DNA of 64,000 nt from an uncultured Acidiphilium sp. (GCA_902495325.1 CABUWK010000003.1:27166-91165); one strand, 5' to 3'. Positions 8,904 to 18,451 are shown, counted from the stretch's first letter. Numbers and translations are program-made. The notes: generated by a model not told the origin, from the sequence alone.

Positions 8904-10802
8904 TTATTCGCAGAATGCGCCGAGATATCTCTTACCTGCGGTATTTACCCCCGCAAAATCGAATTTGTTGAGCGAAGCGAGTTTTTCGCCGAGCGCAAAC
9001 ACGTCTGCATTCCCGGGTTTATAAGCGAAAGCCGCGCTGTATCCCGTTCTTCCGGAAGGCACGGAGATCTTCGGATCCACATTTAAAATCGCTTTGGCGT
9101 CGCTGATCCCGTTCCATTCGTCAAAGAAGGAGTCCGGGAAATTCCAGTAAAGATTGTTTTCGAAAACATAATCTTCGGAATACGCCATATTGATTTTCGA
9201 GTATTGTTCGCCCGGGCTGCAGAAAATATTGTTTCTGAAGACAAAACCCTTCTGATTGCCGCAATTGCCGTAGTCCGCGGTATAAACGAGATCCTGCGAG
9301 AACATCCCCTTTTTCATTACGACGATGTTGTTTTCGCACACGGCGTTATAGCAATCGCTCGACACGACCAGAAACGCCGCGTTGGAACCGCCTGCACCGT
9401 TATTCGCAAACACGTTGTTTCTGATAAATACTTTATCCCAGTTTCCGCGGTCTTCGAAGGTTTTCTGTCTGCCTGTCGCGTCGTCGATCACCGCCCTGCC
9501 GTTTTCATCGAATAAAGGCATCTGCGAATGTACGTTACATAAGAGCAGTCCGCCGCCCGCGTTGTCATGCGAATAGTTATACTGAAAATATATTTCGGAG
9601 CACCCTATGTCGATATCGAAACCCTCGCCGTCGGTACAGCCGTTATCGAGATGCGTATAGCCCGCTTCGTTATACCGGATATAAACTCTTCTCGCATTGA
9701 CGGGCCATATTCCCGCGCAGGCGTTGCCCGCTCTGCCCAGAATGGCGGAATGGATCACCGTGTTCCTCTCGATCCAGCAATCCTGCACGCCGATGGGAAC
9801 GATCCCGTCGCCGCCGACGTAGGAAATATCGTTGCCGCTTATCACGACGAACTCCGGCGGATACCAGCCGTCGTCCTGACTTCTGTATTTGTTCGCGCCG
9901 CCCCAGTTGCACCCGTTTCCGGACTGCCACTGGCTGTCGAAAATGATACCCGCTCTTCCCGTCTCGCGGACGATGTTGTTATTGACCCAGACGTTCCGGA
10001 ACATTCTGTAGTGTTCGCCGTCACCCTTGGGCGCGGAAAAATAGATCCCGCAGGTACCGTAATGGTAATTGCCGTCGGAACATACTTCCTTCACGTTTAC
10101 GACGTCTTTGGTATTGCCTTCCGCTTCGGCAAAAGCCTCCACGCCGAAATCGTAAGTCCAGTTCCAGCAGATCTTGTGCACGAAACAGTTTTCGACGACG
10201 ATATTTTCGCTGACGCCGTTTTTAGCCGCTTCTACCCTGATCCCCTGCGTGCCGGTCGGGTTGGACACTTCCAGATCGAAAATTCTCGCGTTGTCACCCA
10301 GAAGGTATACTGCGCTGCCTCCGGTCCCGTTGATCGCCGCACGCCCCTCGCCGTAACTGCCGACATACAACGGCTTCTCTTCGGAAGAGGTGAATTTTTC
10401 GAGTATTAACTGTCCGTTGAACGACGTTCCGCCTTTGAACAGGATCTTCAGAGGTCCGGTCGACCCGTTTACGAGAGCCGAAGCCGCCGCCAGGGTCTTT
10501 TTTGCCGAAGCTTCGCTTTTGCCGTCGTTTGCGTCGTCACCGTTTTCCCCGTCAAAATAATACACCGAGTAATCTCCGTAATCCACGGTTTTATAAACGG
10601 GAGCCGAAGGGACTTCGACATACACCGAATCGTCCGTTCCGGGGTCGGATCCCGGATCGGAAGCCGGCTCCGACGTGCTTTCCTCCCCCGTATTCCCGGA
10701 AGTTCCGGACGGATCGGGATCCTTTTTCCCGCACGACGCGAAACATGCGCACGAAACGGCAAAAAACATGACCGACATAAGAACGCAAAATAATTTTCTC
10801 AT
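8904..10802 (-). CDS. Right-handed beta-helix lipoprotein
   Basis: The chosen ATG gives MRKLFCVLMSVMFFAVS and a lipobox ending CFASC, followed by a long Asp/Ser/Glu/Pro linker and then the beta-helix domain (YYFDGENGDDANDGKSE). An upstream in-frame start would put 34 cysteine- and arginine-rich residues before the signal peptide and would overlap the preceding gene, so it was rejected. The shared motifs GDGIVPIG, GEGFDIDIG and NYSHDNAGGG mark it as a paralogue of the genes at 7293 and 248. It is an exported surface protein that probably acts on the operon's polysaccharide substrate. It begins 16 bases after the small membrane-protein gene. Confidence 0.8.
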   Translation of the reverse strand: MRKLFCVLMSVMFFAVSCACFASCGKKDPDPSGTSGNTGEESTSEPASDPGSDPGTDDSVYVEVPSAPVYKTVDYGDYSVYYFDGENGDDANDGKSEASAKKTLAAASALVNGSTGPLKILFKGGTSFNGQLILEKFTSSEEKPLYVGSYGEGRAAINGTGGSAVYLLGDNARIFDLEVSNPTGTQGIRVEAAKNGVSENIVVENCFVHKICWNWTYDFGVEAFAEAEGNTKDVVNVKEVCSDGNYHYGTCGIYFSAPKGDGEHYRMFRNVWVNNNIVRETGRAGIIFDSQWQSGNGCNWGGANKYRSQDDGWYPPEFVVISGNDISYVGGDGIVPIGVQDCWIERNTVIHSAILGRAGNACAGIWPVNARRVYIRYNEAGYTHLDNGCTDGEGFDIDIGCSEIYFQYNYSHDNAGGGLLLCNVHSQMPLFDENGRAVIDDATGRQKTFEDRGNWDKVFIRNNVFANNGAGGSNAAFLVVSSDCYNAVCENNIVVMKKGMFSQDLVYTADYGNCGNQKGFVFRNNIFCSPGEQYSKINMAYSEDYVFENNLYWNFPDSFFDEWNGISDAKAILNVDPKISVPSGRTGYSAAFAYKPGNADVFALGEKLASLNKFDFAGVNTAGKRYLGAFCE

Positions 10803-10818
10803 CTTTTTCTCCGATATT

Positions 10819-11280
10819 TTATTTGGATAGTCCCTTTGCCATGTAAATAAACGGCACGGGAAGAGCGAGCAACGACAAAATTTTAAACATAACTTTTTTT
10901 GCACCCGCGTATTCCTCGCACACGTTGAACGCCGATTTCACCACGGCGACATAACAAAGCGCAAGACAGATCACGATGGGCAGAAGCATGACCTGCCCGA
11001 GCCAGGTATACGCTTTGAGCGTAAGGTTGTGTACGCCCCAGTTCCAGTAAAGCGCGCAGAGAAAGGAAACGATCAGAAGTTCCGCAAAAAAGCCGGACGG
11101 CCTGGTTACGGGAACGCTCAGAATTCTGATCTTTCCCGCGACCGCGGTGAGATATTTAAGCCCGTAAACGGGGATAAACACCGTATATAAATTTTTCTCA
11201 CCCGAATCTTTCATCAGGAAAAAGATTCCCGTCTGTAAAAGTTCGAGATATACGAGTATGGCGATAACCGCAACCCACAT
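10819..11280 (-). CDS. Small polytopic membrane protein, unknown function
   Basis: 153 residues with four likely membrane segments: residues 2-22 (VAVIAILVYLELLQTGIFFL), about 66-84 (FFAELLIVSFLCALYWNW), about 95-115 and 130-148. FIPVYGLKYLTAVAGK follows the first helix. No family was recognised. It is clearly coding: a GGGAG site lies upstream, the codon use matches its neighbours, and it is tightly packed between the solute-binding-protein gene (28 bases) and a beta-helix gene (16 bases). Its position implies a role linked to the importer or to surface enzymes, but no function can be stated. Confidence 0.75.
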   Translation of the reverse strand: MWVAVIAILVYLELLQTGIFFLMKDSGEKNLYTVFIPVYGLKYLTAVAGKIRILSVPVTRPSGFFAELLIVSFLCALYWNWGVHNLTLKAYTWLGQVMLLPIVICLALCYVAVVKSAFNVCEEYAGAKKVMFKILSLLALPVPFIYMAKGLSK

Positions 11281-11308
11281 GGTAAACTCCCGTAAATACC
11301 GAAAGGTT

Positions 11309-13003
11309 TTAACCTCTCATCTGCTTCATTATGTTATATTGCTGCGTTAAGAAATCAAGATAATCCGCGTCGTCTTCGAGATAGTTTCTTCTGTAGAACT
11401 CCGCAAGCGACAGATTCGGATTTTCGCTGCTCGCGTTGGACGGATTGGTATTGCCCGACCACGCAGACGCCGCAACGCCGTTCCAGTAAGTATTGAGCGA
11501 TGCGGAATGAAGCTGGCTCATGCCCGCGTTTCTCGGAAGAATGTAATCGATGATATCGTTATCTACGTAATATTCTTTTTTCTGAGAATTTGCGATCCAA
11601 GCGCGTTCCTCGGCGGTGTAACCGCTGTACAACAGGTTGGACATATTCTGGTTTTCGACAAGGCTGAAGATACCGGAATACGGCGCTTTGGTAAGATAAT
11701 TCTCTTTGCCTTCGGGATAAGAGTAAGTACCGTCGCCGTTGTTGACCCAGTGAGTGCCTTCCACGCCGTAAGCGCAGAGATTATAGTTCGCTTCATCCGA
11801 GTACATCCAGTTAAGATATTTTACGATGTCGGCGGCGTTGGACGAAGAAGACATCACGATCGCCGCTTTATACCCGGTGGAAAGACGCATGAACCCTTTC
11901 TTGTCGGGAGAACTTTCTCTCGCGAGAGGTCCTAACACGGTAAATTCCGCTTCCGGGTTCTGAGCTTTTGTCTTTCTTGCCACCTTGATGAGATGCGAAA
12001 CGGTCGGATCCGTCATGAACACACCCGTAAGCCCCGCGATAAACTGACCTTCCGACGCTTCGAGCGATTGCGTATTGGCGTCGCTCGGCAGAATCTTGGA
12101 ATCGTGTACCCATCTGTATTCCGTCTGTAAAAGGTCTTTGAATCCTTCCTGCGCAAAACCGGGAGCGATTATCGTTTCGCCTTTTTCGTTCGTTGTCTCG
12201 CCGTAGAAGAAATAGCCCGCGTTGGAGAAGGCACCCGTAAACACTTTTTCGATATCCCAGATCGCACCGCTGATCGAATACGAAGAATCGTTATCGTGCC
12301 CCGTAACGTTTTTTGACTTCATCTTTTTGCACATATCCTCGAACTGCTCGACGGTGGTTAAAAGCGTAAGTCCTTTTTCCGCAGCTTCGTCGGCGTCGTC
12401 GGTGTAACCGACGGCTCTCATGTAGTCCTTTCTGACGAGAATTCCGTGTTTGTACGGATTGACGTAAGAAGGGATCCCGACAAGTTCGTCGTTGAAAGTC
12501 GTCATCGTGTTAAGATCGGTTTTTTCGGAAATATTGTATCCGTACTGATCGACGAGTCTCGCGAGGTTGTAATAGATGCTCTGCCCGATCGCGTAATCGT
12601 CGATTCCCGAATCGAATCTCGTGTGCGATATCACCACGTCTACCTGTTCGTGCGCGACCAGGCTGTTCGCGAGAACGCTTGACATATTGGTGCCGAGATA
12701 CGAAACGCTGAAATCGAGCGAAATGCCCGTATCGGCATAATAAGCGTCTTCGACCGCTTTTTTAACCGCTTCTTCTTCGGATCCTTTCACCACGCTGTAT
12801 TCGGAAGAACCGCCGCAGTAAATAACGATCTTTTTCCCCGCGGGGCGTTTGGAAGGATCGTATTTCGTACCGCTTTCGGACGAAGAATCCGCCGAAGACT
12901 GCTGATTGTCCGTGCTGTCCTTTTTCCCTCCGCCGCAGGCAGCGAAAGAAGCCGTGATCGCAAGCGCAACGATAAGACTGAGTGCTTTTTTGAAGATTTT
13001 CAT
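11309..13003 (-). CDS. Carbohydrate ABC transporter solute-binding lipoprotein (LplA-like)
   Basis: 564 residues. The lipoprotein signal is MKIFKKALSLIVALAITA with lipobox SFAAC, followed by a Ser/Asp linker. The mature part is a large type-1 extracellular solute-binding protein of the size typical of the LplA/YtcQ oligosaccharide group (about 500-560 residues). It is the substrate-capturing partner of the permeases at 14838-15719 and 16517-18451. Its ATG shares four bases (ATGA) with the stop of the GDPD-like gene, so translation is coupled. The ligand is not deducible from sequence; the operon suggests a rhamnose/galactose-containing oligosaccharide. Confidence 0.9.
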   Translation of the reverse strand: MKIFKKALSLIVALAITASFAACGGGKKDSTDNQQSSADSSSESGTKYDPSKRPAGKKIVIYCGGSSEYSVVKGSEEEAVKKAVEDAYYADTGISLDFSVSYLGTNMSSVLANSLVAHEQVDVVISHTRFDSGIDDYAIGQSIYYNLARLVDQYGYNISEKTDLNTMTTFNDELVGIPSYVNPYKHGILVRKDYMRAVGYTDDADEAAEKGLTLLTTVEQFEDMCKKMKSKNVTGHDNDSSYSISGAIWDIEKVFTGAFSNAGYFFYGETTNEKGETIIAPGFAQEGFKDLLQTEYRWVHDSKILPSDANTQSLEASEGQFIAGLTGVFMTDPTVSHLIKVARKTKAQNPEAEFTVLGPLARESSPDKKGFMRLSTGYKAAIVMSSSSNAADIVKYLNWMYSDEANYNLCAYGVEGTHWVNNGDGTYSYPEGKENYLTKAPYSGIFSLVENQNMSNLLYSGYTAEERAWIANSQKKEYYVDNDIIDYILPRNAGMSQLHSASLNTYWNGVAASAWSGNTNPSNASSENPNLSLAEFYRRNYLEDDADYLDFLTQQYNIMKQMRG

Positions 13004-14841
13004 ATTTTCGCCTCTTTTATATTATTTTTTTTATTTCCGATAAATAAAACCGCCGCAAGTGCCGGAAATACCGGCGGAACGACGCCGACCGACGATCTGC
13101 AGCCTCCCGGGGAAGCCGATCCGGAAGATCTGTCTTCGCTTGCCGTACCGGCGGGATCTCCTTCGCCCTTCACGGAGATTGCGGCTTTTACGGTCCGCCG
13201 CAGTTCCTTCGGGGAGTTCTCGTCCTTTACGGTAAGCACGGCGTCGATCCCGTTTTCCGAACTCTCCCAGACAAACTGAACCGCTTTTACTTCGATCGTT
13301 TCTCCGCCGAAAGTAACCGCTTTTATCGTAAACTCCGCATTTCCGAGATCCTCTTCTCGCCCGATCTCCAGAGACGGTTCCGGGATCGTTCTGATAAGAT
13401 TTCCGAAATCGTCCGCATTGTTGTTGGTGATCCCGCTTATACCGATTGCCGCACAGAACGCGTCGTCGTAAGTCCATTGCCAGAGACCGTATCCTCTGTC
13501 CTTCAGATTGGAATTCGCAAATTTCGCATAGTTCAGCTGCGAAGAACAATCGAACGACATATTCCACGCGGTCGCCTTTTTCACATATCCGTCGAAGTTA
13601 TCCGCGGTAACCGTTGCAAGCGTCGCGACGGGAAGTTCCGGGAAAACGTCGTGCATTTTAGCGATCTGCCCGTCTTCGCCGTCATAAAAACTGATGGCAA
13701 GCGTCTGCTTTTCGGCTTTATGCTTTTTGATTTCGGCGGCGATCAGAGCGCATGTCAGCGGATTTGTATCCTTTATCTCAATGACCGCAATCAGATCTTT
13801 GCCTTTGCAGTATTCCAGAACGTCGCCGAGAAAAGGGATCGCCGATTGTTTCCCCGTGACTTTTCCGTCGATATTTTTTATCACCGAAAAAGCAGAAAGC
13901 TCGCTTTTTGTCATTTCGGAAATTTTCCCGCTGCCGTTCGTCGTTCTGTTTATCGTCGCATCGTGCATGACGGCAAGTTCGCCGTCTTTCGTCATCTGAA
14001 CGTCGATTTCCACGTGGGTCGCGCCGCATTCGTAAGCGGCGGCGATCGCATCGATCGTATTTTCGTTCTCTGCCCGCGAAAGCCCCCTGTGCGCCACGTT
14101 ATAATATGTTCTCGGAACGGAATACAACGGATATTTGCCGTAAACTTCCGTCAGCAACGAAAAGTTTTTGCATACGATCCCGTATGCGCCGGTCGTAACC
14201 GCCGCGGCAAAACCGTATTCGCTTTCGTTTCCGGCAACCGTCCATACGGTCGTAAACCGTGCCTGCAGATAGGCTGTCGTGTCCTCGTCCGATTGTTTTT
14301 CGGTTAAAACCACAATATTTCCGCCGCCTCTTCTCGCAGCCGCAAGATATTCGTAAGGCTCCGGAACATCTTTTTCCGTTGCATCGTAAATCGTTCTTAC
14401 CCCGACGGTGTTTTCGCTCACGAACGCAAGCAGATCTTCGCTTTTGCTCATGACCGAAAGATCGGTCAGCTTTGCCCGGTTGATCTCGTTTGCGAGACCT
14501 TCGGCATCTCCCTTATCGTCCGTTTTCAGAATAAAAAGGATCCCGCTTTTATCGAGTGCGCTCTTTATGCTTCCGATGTCGCCGGCAACGTCGCCGCTTA
14601 AGTATTTTGCATTTCCTTCTCCGTATAAAAACACGGCGGAAGATGGTTTCACGGTCGCCTTTCTCATCTCGTCAAAGGACTTTTCGTCTGCCGCTTCGGC
14701 AATCACCGACGGCGAAGCCATAAGTCCGGTATAGATTTCTTTTACGTCGGTATAGGCATCCGCTTTCATTCTTTCCGGAAAACCGGCAAACGCAAGAACG
14801 AATGCGGCGGCGGCAAGCAGAACGTTTTTCGGATGTTTCAT
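13000..14841 (-). CDS. Exported glycerophosphodiester phosphodiesterase-family protein, C-terminally anchored
   Basis: About 613 residues from the ATG that overlaps the permease stop (ATGA). It starts MKHPKNVLLAAAAFVLAFAG, a signal peptide. After about 230 residues of unassigned sequence comes a GDPD barrel: YNVAHRGLSRAENENTIDA, then THVEIDVQMTKDGELAVMHD, which carries the His-Arg-Gly, Glu-x-Asp and second His signatures. The C-terminus has a Ser/Gly-rich linker, GGCRSSVG, a hydrophobic helix and a KKNN tail, a sorting or anchor arrangement seen on surface proteins of Firmicutes. The in-frame extension upstream lies inside the permease gene and was rejected. The likely role is cleaving glycerophosphodiesters outside the membrane; the substrate is unproven. 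Confidence 0.85.
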   Translation of the reverse strand: MKHPKNVLLAAAAFVLAFAGFPERMKADAYTDVKEIYTGLMASPSVIAEAADEKSFDEMRKATVKPSSAVFLYGEGNAKYLSGDVAGDIGSIKSALDKSGILFILKTDDKGDAEGLANEINRAKLTDLSVMSKSEDLLAFVSENTVGVRTIYDATEKDVPEPYEYLAAARRGGGNIVVLTEKQSDEDTTAYLQARFTTVWTVAGNESEYGFAAAVTTGAYGIVCKNFSLLTEVYGKYPLYSVPRTYYNVAHRGLSRAENENTIDAIAAAYECGATHVEIDVQMTKDGELAVMHDATINRTTNGSGKISEMTKSELSAFSVIKNIDGKVTGKQSAIPFLGDVLEYCKGKDLIAVIEIKDTNPLTCALIAAEIKKHKAEKQTLAISFYDGEDGQIAKMHDVFPELPVATLATVTADNFDGYVKKATAWNMSFDCSSQLNYAKFANSNLKDRGYGLWQWTYDDAFCAAIGISGITNNNADDFGNLIRTIPEPSLEIGREEDLGNAEFTIKAVTFGGETIEVKAVQFVWESSENGIDAVLTVKDENSPKELRRTVKAAISVKGEGDPAGTASEDRSSGSASPGGCRSSVGVVPPVFPALAAVLFIGNKKNNIKEAKI

Positions 14842-15719
14842 CCCTTTACCGCTCCTATCGTGATTCCGTCTACGAAATATTTCTGGATAACGGGGAAGAT
14901 CGCAAGCAACGGAGCAATCGCTATCACGACCGCCGCGGATTTCGCCGAAAGCACGGGGGTAATGGCGGAAGACCCGTCCAGTCCGCCCGAAGTGCCGGAA
15001 TTTTCGAGGATCTGTTTCAGCACAAACTGCAACGGACGAAGAGATTTGCTCCTTTCGCTCTGCCCTAAATATAACAGCGCGTCCATCCAGCTGTTCCACC
15101 TGTCCACGAACATAAAAAACGCAATGGTTAAAACCATGGGCACGGAAATAGGCAGGAATATTTTCACAAGCACCTGAAAATCGTTTGCCCCGTCTATCAT
15201 GGCGGCTTCTTCCAGCGCGGCGGGCAGCGAATAGAAGTAACTGCGCACCAGGATGATGTGGTAAAGGCTGAACATTCCCGGAATGATCAGCGCCCACATG
15301 GTATCGTAAAGACCGATATTTCTGATCACAAGATACAGAGGAATGGTCCCGCCCGCAAAAAACATGGTTATCATATAAAAGATATTCAGCCCTTTTATTC
15401 CGACGACGTATTTTTTACTGAGCGCGTAAGCCGTTATGAGCGATACCGTTACGGACAAAACCGTGCCGGACACCGAAATGATCAGCGAATTCAGAATCGC
15501 GCGCAGAATGTTATATTCGTCCGCCGAAAATATGTACTTGTACCCCGCCGTGGAAAAAGCCGCGGGAAACAGTTTATAACCGTTTACGCGGAGAGAGATC
15601 TCTTCGGTAAACGAACTGATGATCATCATCCAGAACGGCAGAATGAAGGTGATGCAAAGCAGAATGATGATCAGCGCGTTAAAAATATCGAAAACTCTGT
15701 CGCCTTTATACTTTTTCAT
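14838..15719 (-). CDS. Carbohydrate ABC transporter permease (LplC/MalG-like)
   Basis: About 293 residues with six membrane segments and a canonical inner-membrane permease EAA loop (EEAAMIDGANDFQVLVKIFLP) contacting the ATPase. The start chosen (MKKYKGDRVFD) is the ATG best spaced from GGGAGAG; two ATGs slightly upstream are possible. It overlaps the end of the SGNH-hydrolase gene by about 14 bases and the start of the GDPD-like gene by four. It pairs with the fused permease at 16517-18451 to form the importer's membrane channel. No ATPase gene lies in the window, which is normal for LplABC-type systems that share a genome-wide MsmX-type ATPase. Confidence 0.93.
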   Translation of the reverse strand: MKKYKGDRVFDIFNALIIILLCITFILPFWMMIISSFTEEISLRVNGYKLFPAAFSTAGYKYIFSADEYNILRAILNSLIISVSGTVLSVTVSLITAYALSKKYVVGIKGLNIFYMITMFFAGGTIPLYLVIRNIGLYDTMWALIIPGMFSLYHIILVRSYFYSLPAALEEAAMIDGANDFQVLVKIFLPISVPMVLTIAFFMFVDRWNSWMDALLYLGQSERSKSLRPLQFVLKQILENSGTSGGLDGSSAITPVLSAKSAAVVIAIAPLLAIFPVIQKYFVDGITIGAVKG

Positions 15720-16503
15720 TTTCATTCTCTCCCGTATTTTCAACAAGGTAATGATACGCGGTACCTATCAGCGCAACGTCGTTGAACTCGCGCGGATAAG
15801 CCGAAACGATCGAATGAATCCCGGAAATCAGATATTCGGCGGTAAGCATGTACCCCGACGGATTCATATGTCCGTTAAAATAATTCTTCGTTTTGAATCC
15901 GGAATCGTAAACGGGCGCATATTCGTTAAGGTCGATCACGTAACAGTTATCGATCGCTTCGCTGAAGGCGTACATAAGCTGTGCGTGCCGTCTTTTAAGA
16001 CCGGCGCGTTTTTCGTCGTCGCTCTCCTCTTTCGGCATCGTGACAAAGAAAAATTTCGCATGAGGTTCTATCTTTTTATACCTCGTTACCACATCGGAAA
16101 AATATCTGGCGAACGTGTCCGCGTCGCTGCCGATATCGCCCGCATCGCCGACTTCCTGTCCCATGTTCATAAGATCGTTGATTCCGAGCGCAACGATATA
16201 TGCCTGGCACTTTTTCTCTTCGTCGAAACAGCCGTTCTGCTCTCCCCAGCCCTCGATAAACTGTTTTGCGGACATTCCCCCGCGGGAGAAATTATAAACC
16301 TTTGCCCCCGTAATTCTCGCAAGAAATTGCCCCCAGGAATATTCGTAAAGATCGAGATAGTGTCCTTCTCCGTTTCTGACAATTTCTATTTCACCCGACG
16401 CGAGAGAATCTCCCACGCATGCGATTCTTCTGAATATCGCGCAGCTTCCTCCGCCGTAAGGCTTCCGGAAAAGCGGATCTTTGATACCGAGTTCCTTTTT
16501 CAT
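15706..16503 (-). CDS. SGNH/GDSL-family hydrolase (likely carbohydrate esterase), cytoplasmic
   Basis: About 265 residues from the ATG with AAGGCGG upstream. A TTG 48 bases earlier is possible but lies inside the permease gene. The blocks seen are ACVGDSLASG (catalytic Ser, block I), SRGGMSA (block II), LGINDLMN (block III Asn) and GHMNPSGY (block V His). The usual block V Asp is replaced by Asn, so the catalytic dyad/triad is slightly non-canonical. No signal peptide. It sits between the two permease genes, so it probably deacylates imported oligosaccharides. The substrate is unknown. Confidence 0.82.
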   Translation of the reverse strand: MKKELGIKDPLFRKPYGGGSCAIFRRIACVGDSLASGEIEIVRNGEGHYLDLYEYSWGQFLARITGAKVYNFSRGGMSAKQFIEGWGEQNGCFDEEKKCQAYIVALGINDLMNMGQEVGDAGDIGSDADTFARYFSDVVTRYKKIEPHAKFFFVTMPKEESDDEKRAGLKRRHAQLMYAFSEAIDNCYVIDLNEYAPVYDSGFKTKNYFNGHMNPSGYMLTAEYLISGIHSIVSAYPREFNDVALIGTAYHYLVENTGENENEKV

Positions 16504-16516
16504 CCCGTTCACCGCC

Positions 16517-18451
16517 TTATAAAACGCCTTCGTTATCGGTTTTCTTTGCAATGTTGTTCGTTACGATAACGAGCACAAGACCTATCATCCCCTGTATGAG
16601 CCCGAACGCGGTAGCCATCGCATAACCGGAACCGCCCATAACCGCCGAGTAAGCCATCGATCCGACGATGTAAGTCGAATTGCTCAGATACTGGCTTCCG
16701 TTTGTCAGTGCGAGCACCTGTTCGTAGTTATCTCTTATCAGGTTGCCCGCATCCATGATAAGCTGAAGCATGATCACGTTTGCGATCCCCGGAATAGTGA
16801 CGGTTATAATCTTTCTGAACCTTCCGCCGCCGTCGATACTGCAGGCGTCGTACAGTTCGGAGTTGATGCAACCGAGTGCGGACATGTAGATTATGGTTCC
16901 CCATCCGAGCGACTTCCACATCGACGAAAGCGCCAGAAATATCCACCAGACGGTCGTGTTTTCGCTGTACCAGTCTTTCACGTAAGCCTGACCTTTAAAA
17001 AGAGAAATGATCCTGTTGAGAAGACCGCCGTCCATCGCGAAAATCGAAAGCGCCATACCGCCGACCGCGATCCAGGAAATAAAGTTCGGCAGATAGGATA
17101 TCGTTCTTATCACCGACTTCGCCTTGCCGGAATGCACTTCGTTGATCATCAGCGCGAAGATAAGAATCGCGGGGAAGTTTGTGGCGACCCTGATCAGCGA
17201 AATGTAGATCGTATTTCTGAAGACCAGGAATACGTTTTCGTCCGCACCCGTCACGATGTGCCTGAAATATTTTAACCCGACCCATTCGCTGCCGGCAAAA
17301 CCGTCGGTCAGCGTGAAGTCCTTGAAGGCGATAAACACGCCGAACATAGGTACATAACAGAACGTAACCACGAGGATCGCGCTCGGAATCAGCATAAAAT
17401 ATATCATTTTGTGCCGTTTCATTTTCGCGAACTTCTCACCGCGGAAAAAATTCTTTACCCTGCCCGTCGCCAGGGCAAAAACAAACAGAGCCGCAAGCGC
17501 GACGCCAAGCCCGGCAAGACATCCGATCAGAATGTAGTTCGGAAAGTTTTTATAAGCGAAGTAGCCGAGCATATAATCGATTTCCGCTCTCTCGATCACT
17601 TCCTTCTTCAAGGGTTTTCCGTCTTCGTAAACGATCTTGCCGCTTTCGTCCGTAACGTAATCGTAACCGACGACGTTTGCGGTCGTTCTGAACGAAGTTA
17701 TTTCTATTTTGTTTTTCCCGACGACCTTCATCCCGTGCGACGACGTATAGGTTATCCTGCCCGGAACTTCGAGAACGATCTTATCCAGAAAACCGACCCC
17801 CGCAAGACGGAACAATCCGAAATATTCTTTTCCGGATGCGGCGGAAGCCGCTTCCGCAAATTCTTCCACGCCGACCGTTTTCCCGGAAGACACTTCCACG
17901 GGAAGTATTTTCACATCGGGATTTTTTATCATTTTATACTGTCCTATCGGCAGCGAACCTTTCACTTTCATGACCGACTTTACGAGATAACCGTCGGCAA
18001 TATCGGCAAGTTCGGTATAAGTCGAGCTCGTCGCGCTTGCGTAAGCGGAGAATTTATCCCACGCGAACCAGTTCCATGCGCTCGTAAGTCTCGCGCTCAG
18101 TCTTCTCGTTCCGATACCGACTTTATAGGCGGTTCCCTCTTCTCTGATATATTTAAGGTCAAGGGTATCGCTGTCGGCAGAGTTGTTGATCAGTATTTTA
18201 ACGCTTTCCTTTACGAAAGTCGAGAAATCGTCGAAATCGCCGAGATATCCGGGCAATCTGTCCTTCTGGATCACCATATCGATTTCCGCCCTGCCCGACT
18301 TGTCGAGTTTCGCTTTGGCGTAAGACCCGGTTTCCGTATCGCCGGCGGCTTTCGCCGTTGCCGGTACGGCAAGTGCCATCGAAAAACACAAAACGATAAG
18401 CACGGCAAGCACCGCCGCGATATATCCCGTCAAATTTCTCGTCTTTCTCAT
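16517..18451 (-). CDS. ABC transporter permease (LplB-like) with N-terminal extracytoplasmic domain
   Basis: 644 residues, about twice the length of an LplB permease. Residues 1-36 form a signal-peptide-like segment (LTGYIAAVLAVLIVLCFSMA, then ATAKAA). Residues about 37-305 are hydrophilic with no family recognised, and a membrane helix at about 306-330 (YILIGCLAGLGVALAALFVF) follows. The permease proper starts near residue 344 (KRHKMIYFMLIPSAILVV) and contains the EAA-type loop (DACSIDGGGRFRKIITVTIPG). The start is set by AAAGGTGAAAAT before the ATG. It is the first gene of the operon, behind a sigma-A-like promoter. The extra domain faces outside and may help bind substrate or dock the binding protein (inference). 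Confidence 0.88.
   Translation of the reverse strand: MRKTRNLTGYIAAVLAVLIVLCFSMALAVPATAKAAGDTETGSYAKAKLDKSGRAEIDMVIQKDRLPGYLGDFDDFSTFVKESVKILINNSADSDTLDLKYIREEGTAYKVGIGTRRLSARLTSAWNWFAWDKFSAYASATSSTYTELADIADGYLVKSVMKVKGSLPIGQYKMIKNPDVKILPVEVSSGKTVGVEEFAEAASAASGKEYFGLFRLAGVGFLDKIVLEVPGRITYTSSHGMKVVGKNKIEITSFRTTANVVGYDYVTDESGKIVYEDGKPLKKEVIERAEIDYMLGYFAYKNFPNYILIGCLAGLGVALAALFVFALATGRVKNFFRGEKFAKMKRHKMIYFMLIPSAILVVTFCYVPMFGVFIAFKDFTLTDGFAGSEWVGLKYFRHIVTGADENVFLVFRNTIYISLIRVATNFPAILIFALMINEVHSGKAKSVIRTISYLPNFISWIAVGGMALSIFAMDGGLLNRIISLFKGQAYVKDWYSENTTVWWIFLALSSMWKSLGWGTIIYMSALGCINSELYDACSIDGGGRFRKIITVTIPGIANVIMLQLIMDAGNLIRDNYEQVLALTNGSQYLSNSTYIVGSMAYSAVMGGSGYAMATAFGLIQGMIGLVLVIVTNNIAKKTDNEGVL

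Noticed and set aside
10803..10904. Upstream start of the beta-helix lipoprotein
   Set aside because: It adds a Cys/Arg-rich stretch before the signal peptide and overlaps the 153-residue membrane-protein gene.
14842..15297. N-terminal extension of the GDPD gene
   Set aside because: It lies inside the permease coding region in another frame; the ATG at 14841 has a signal peptide right behind it.
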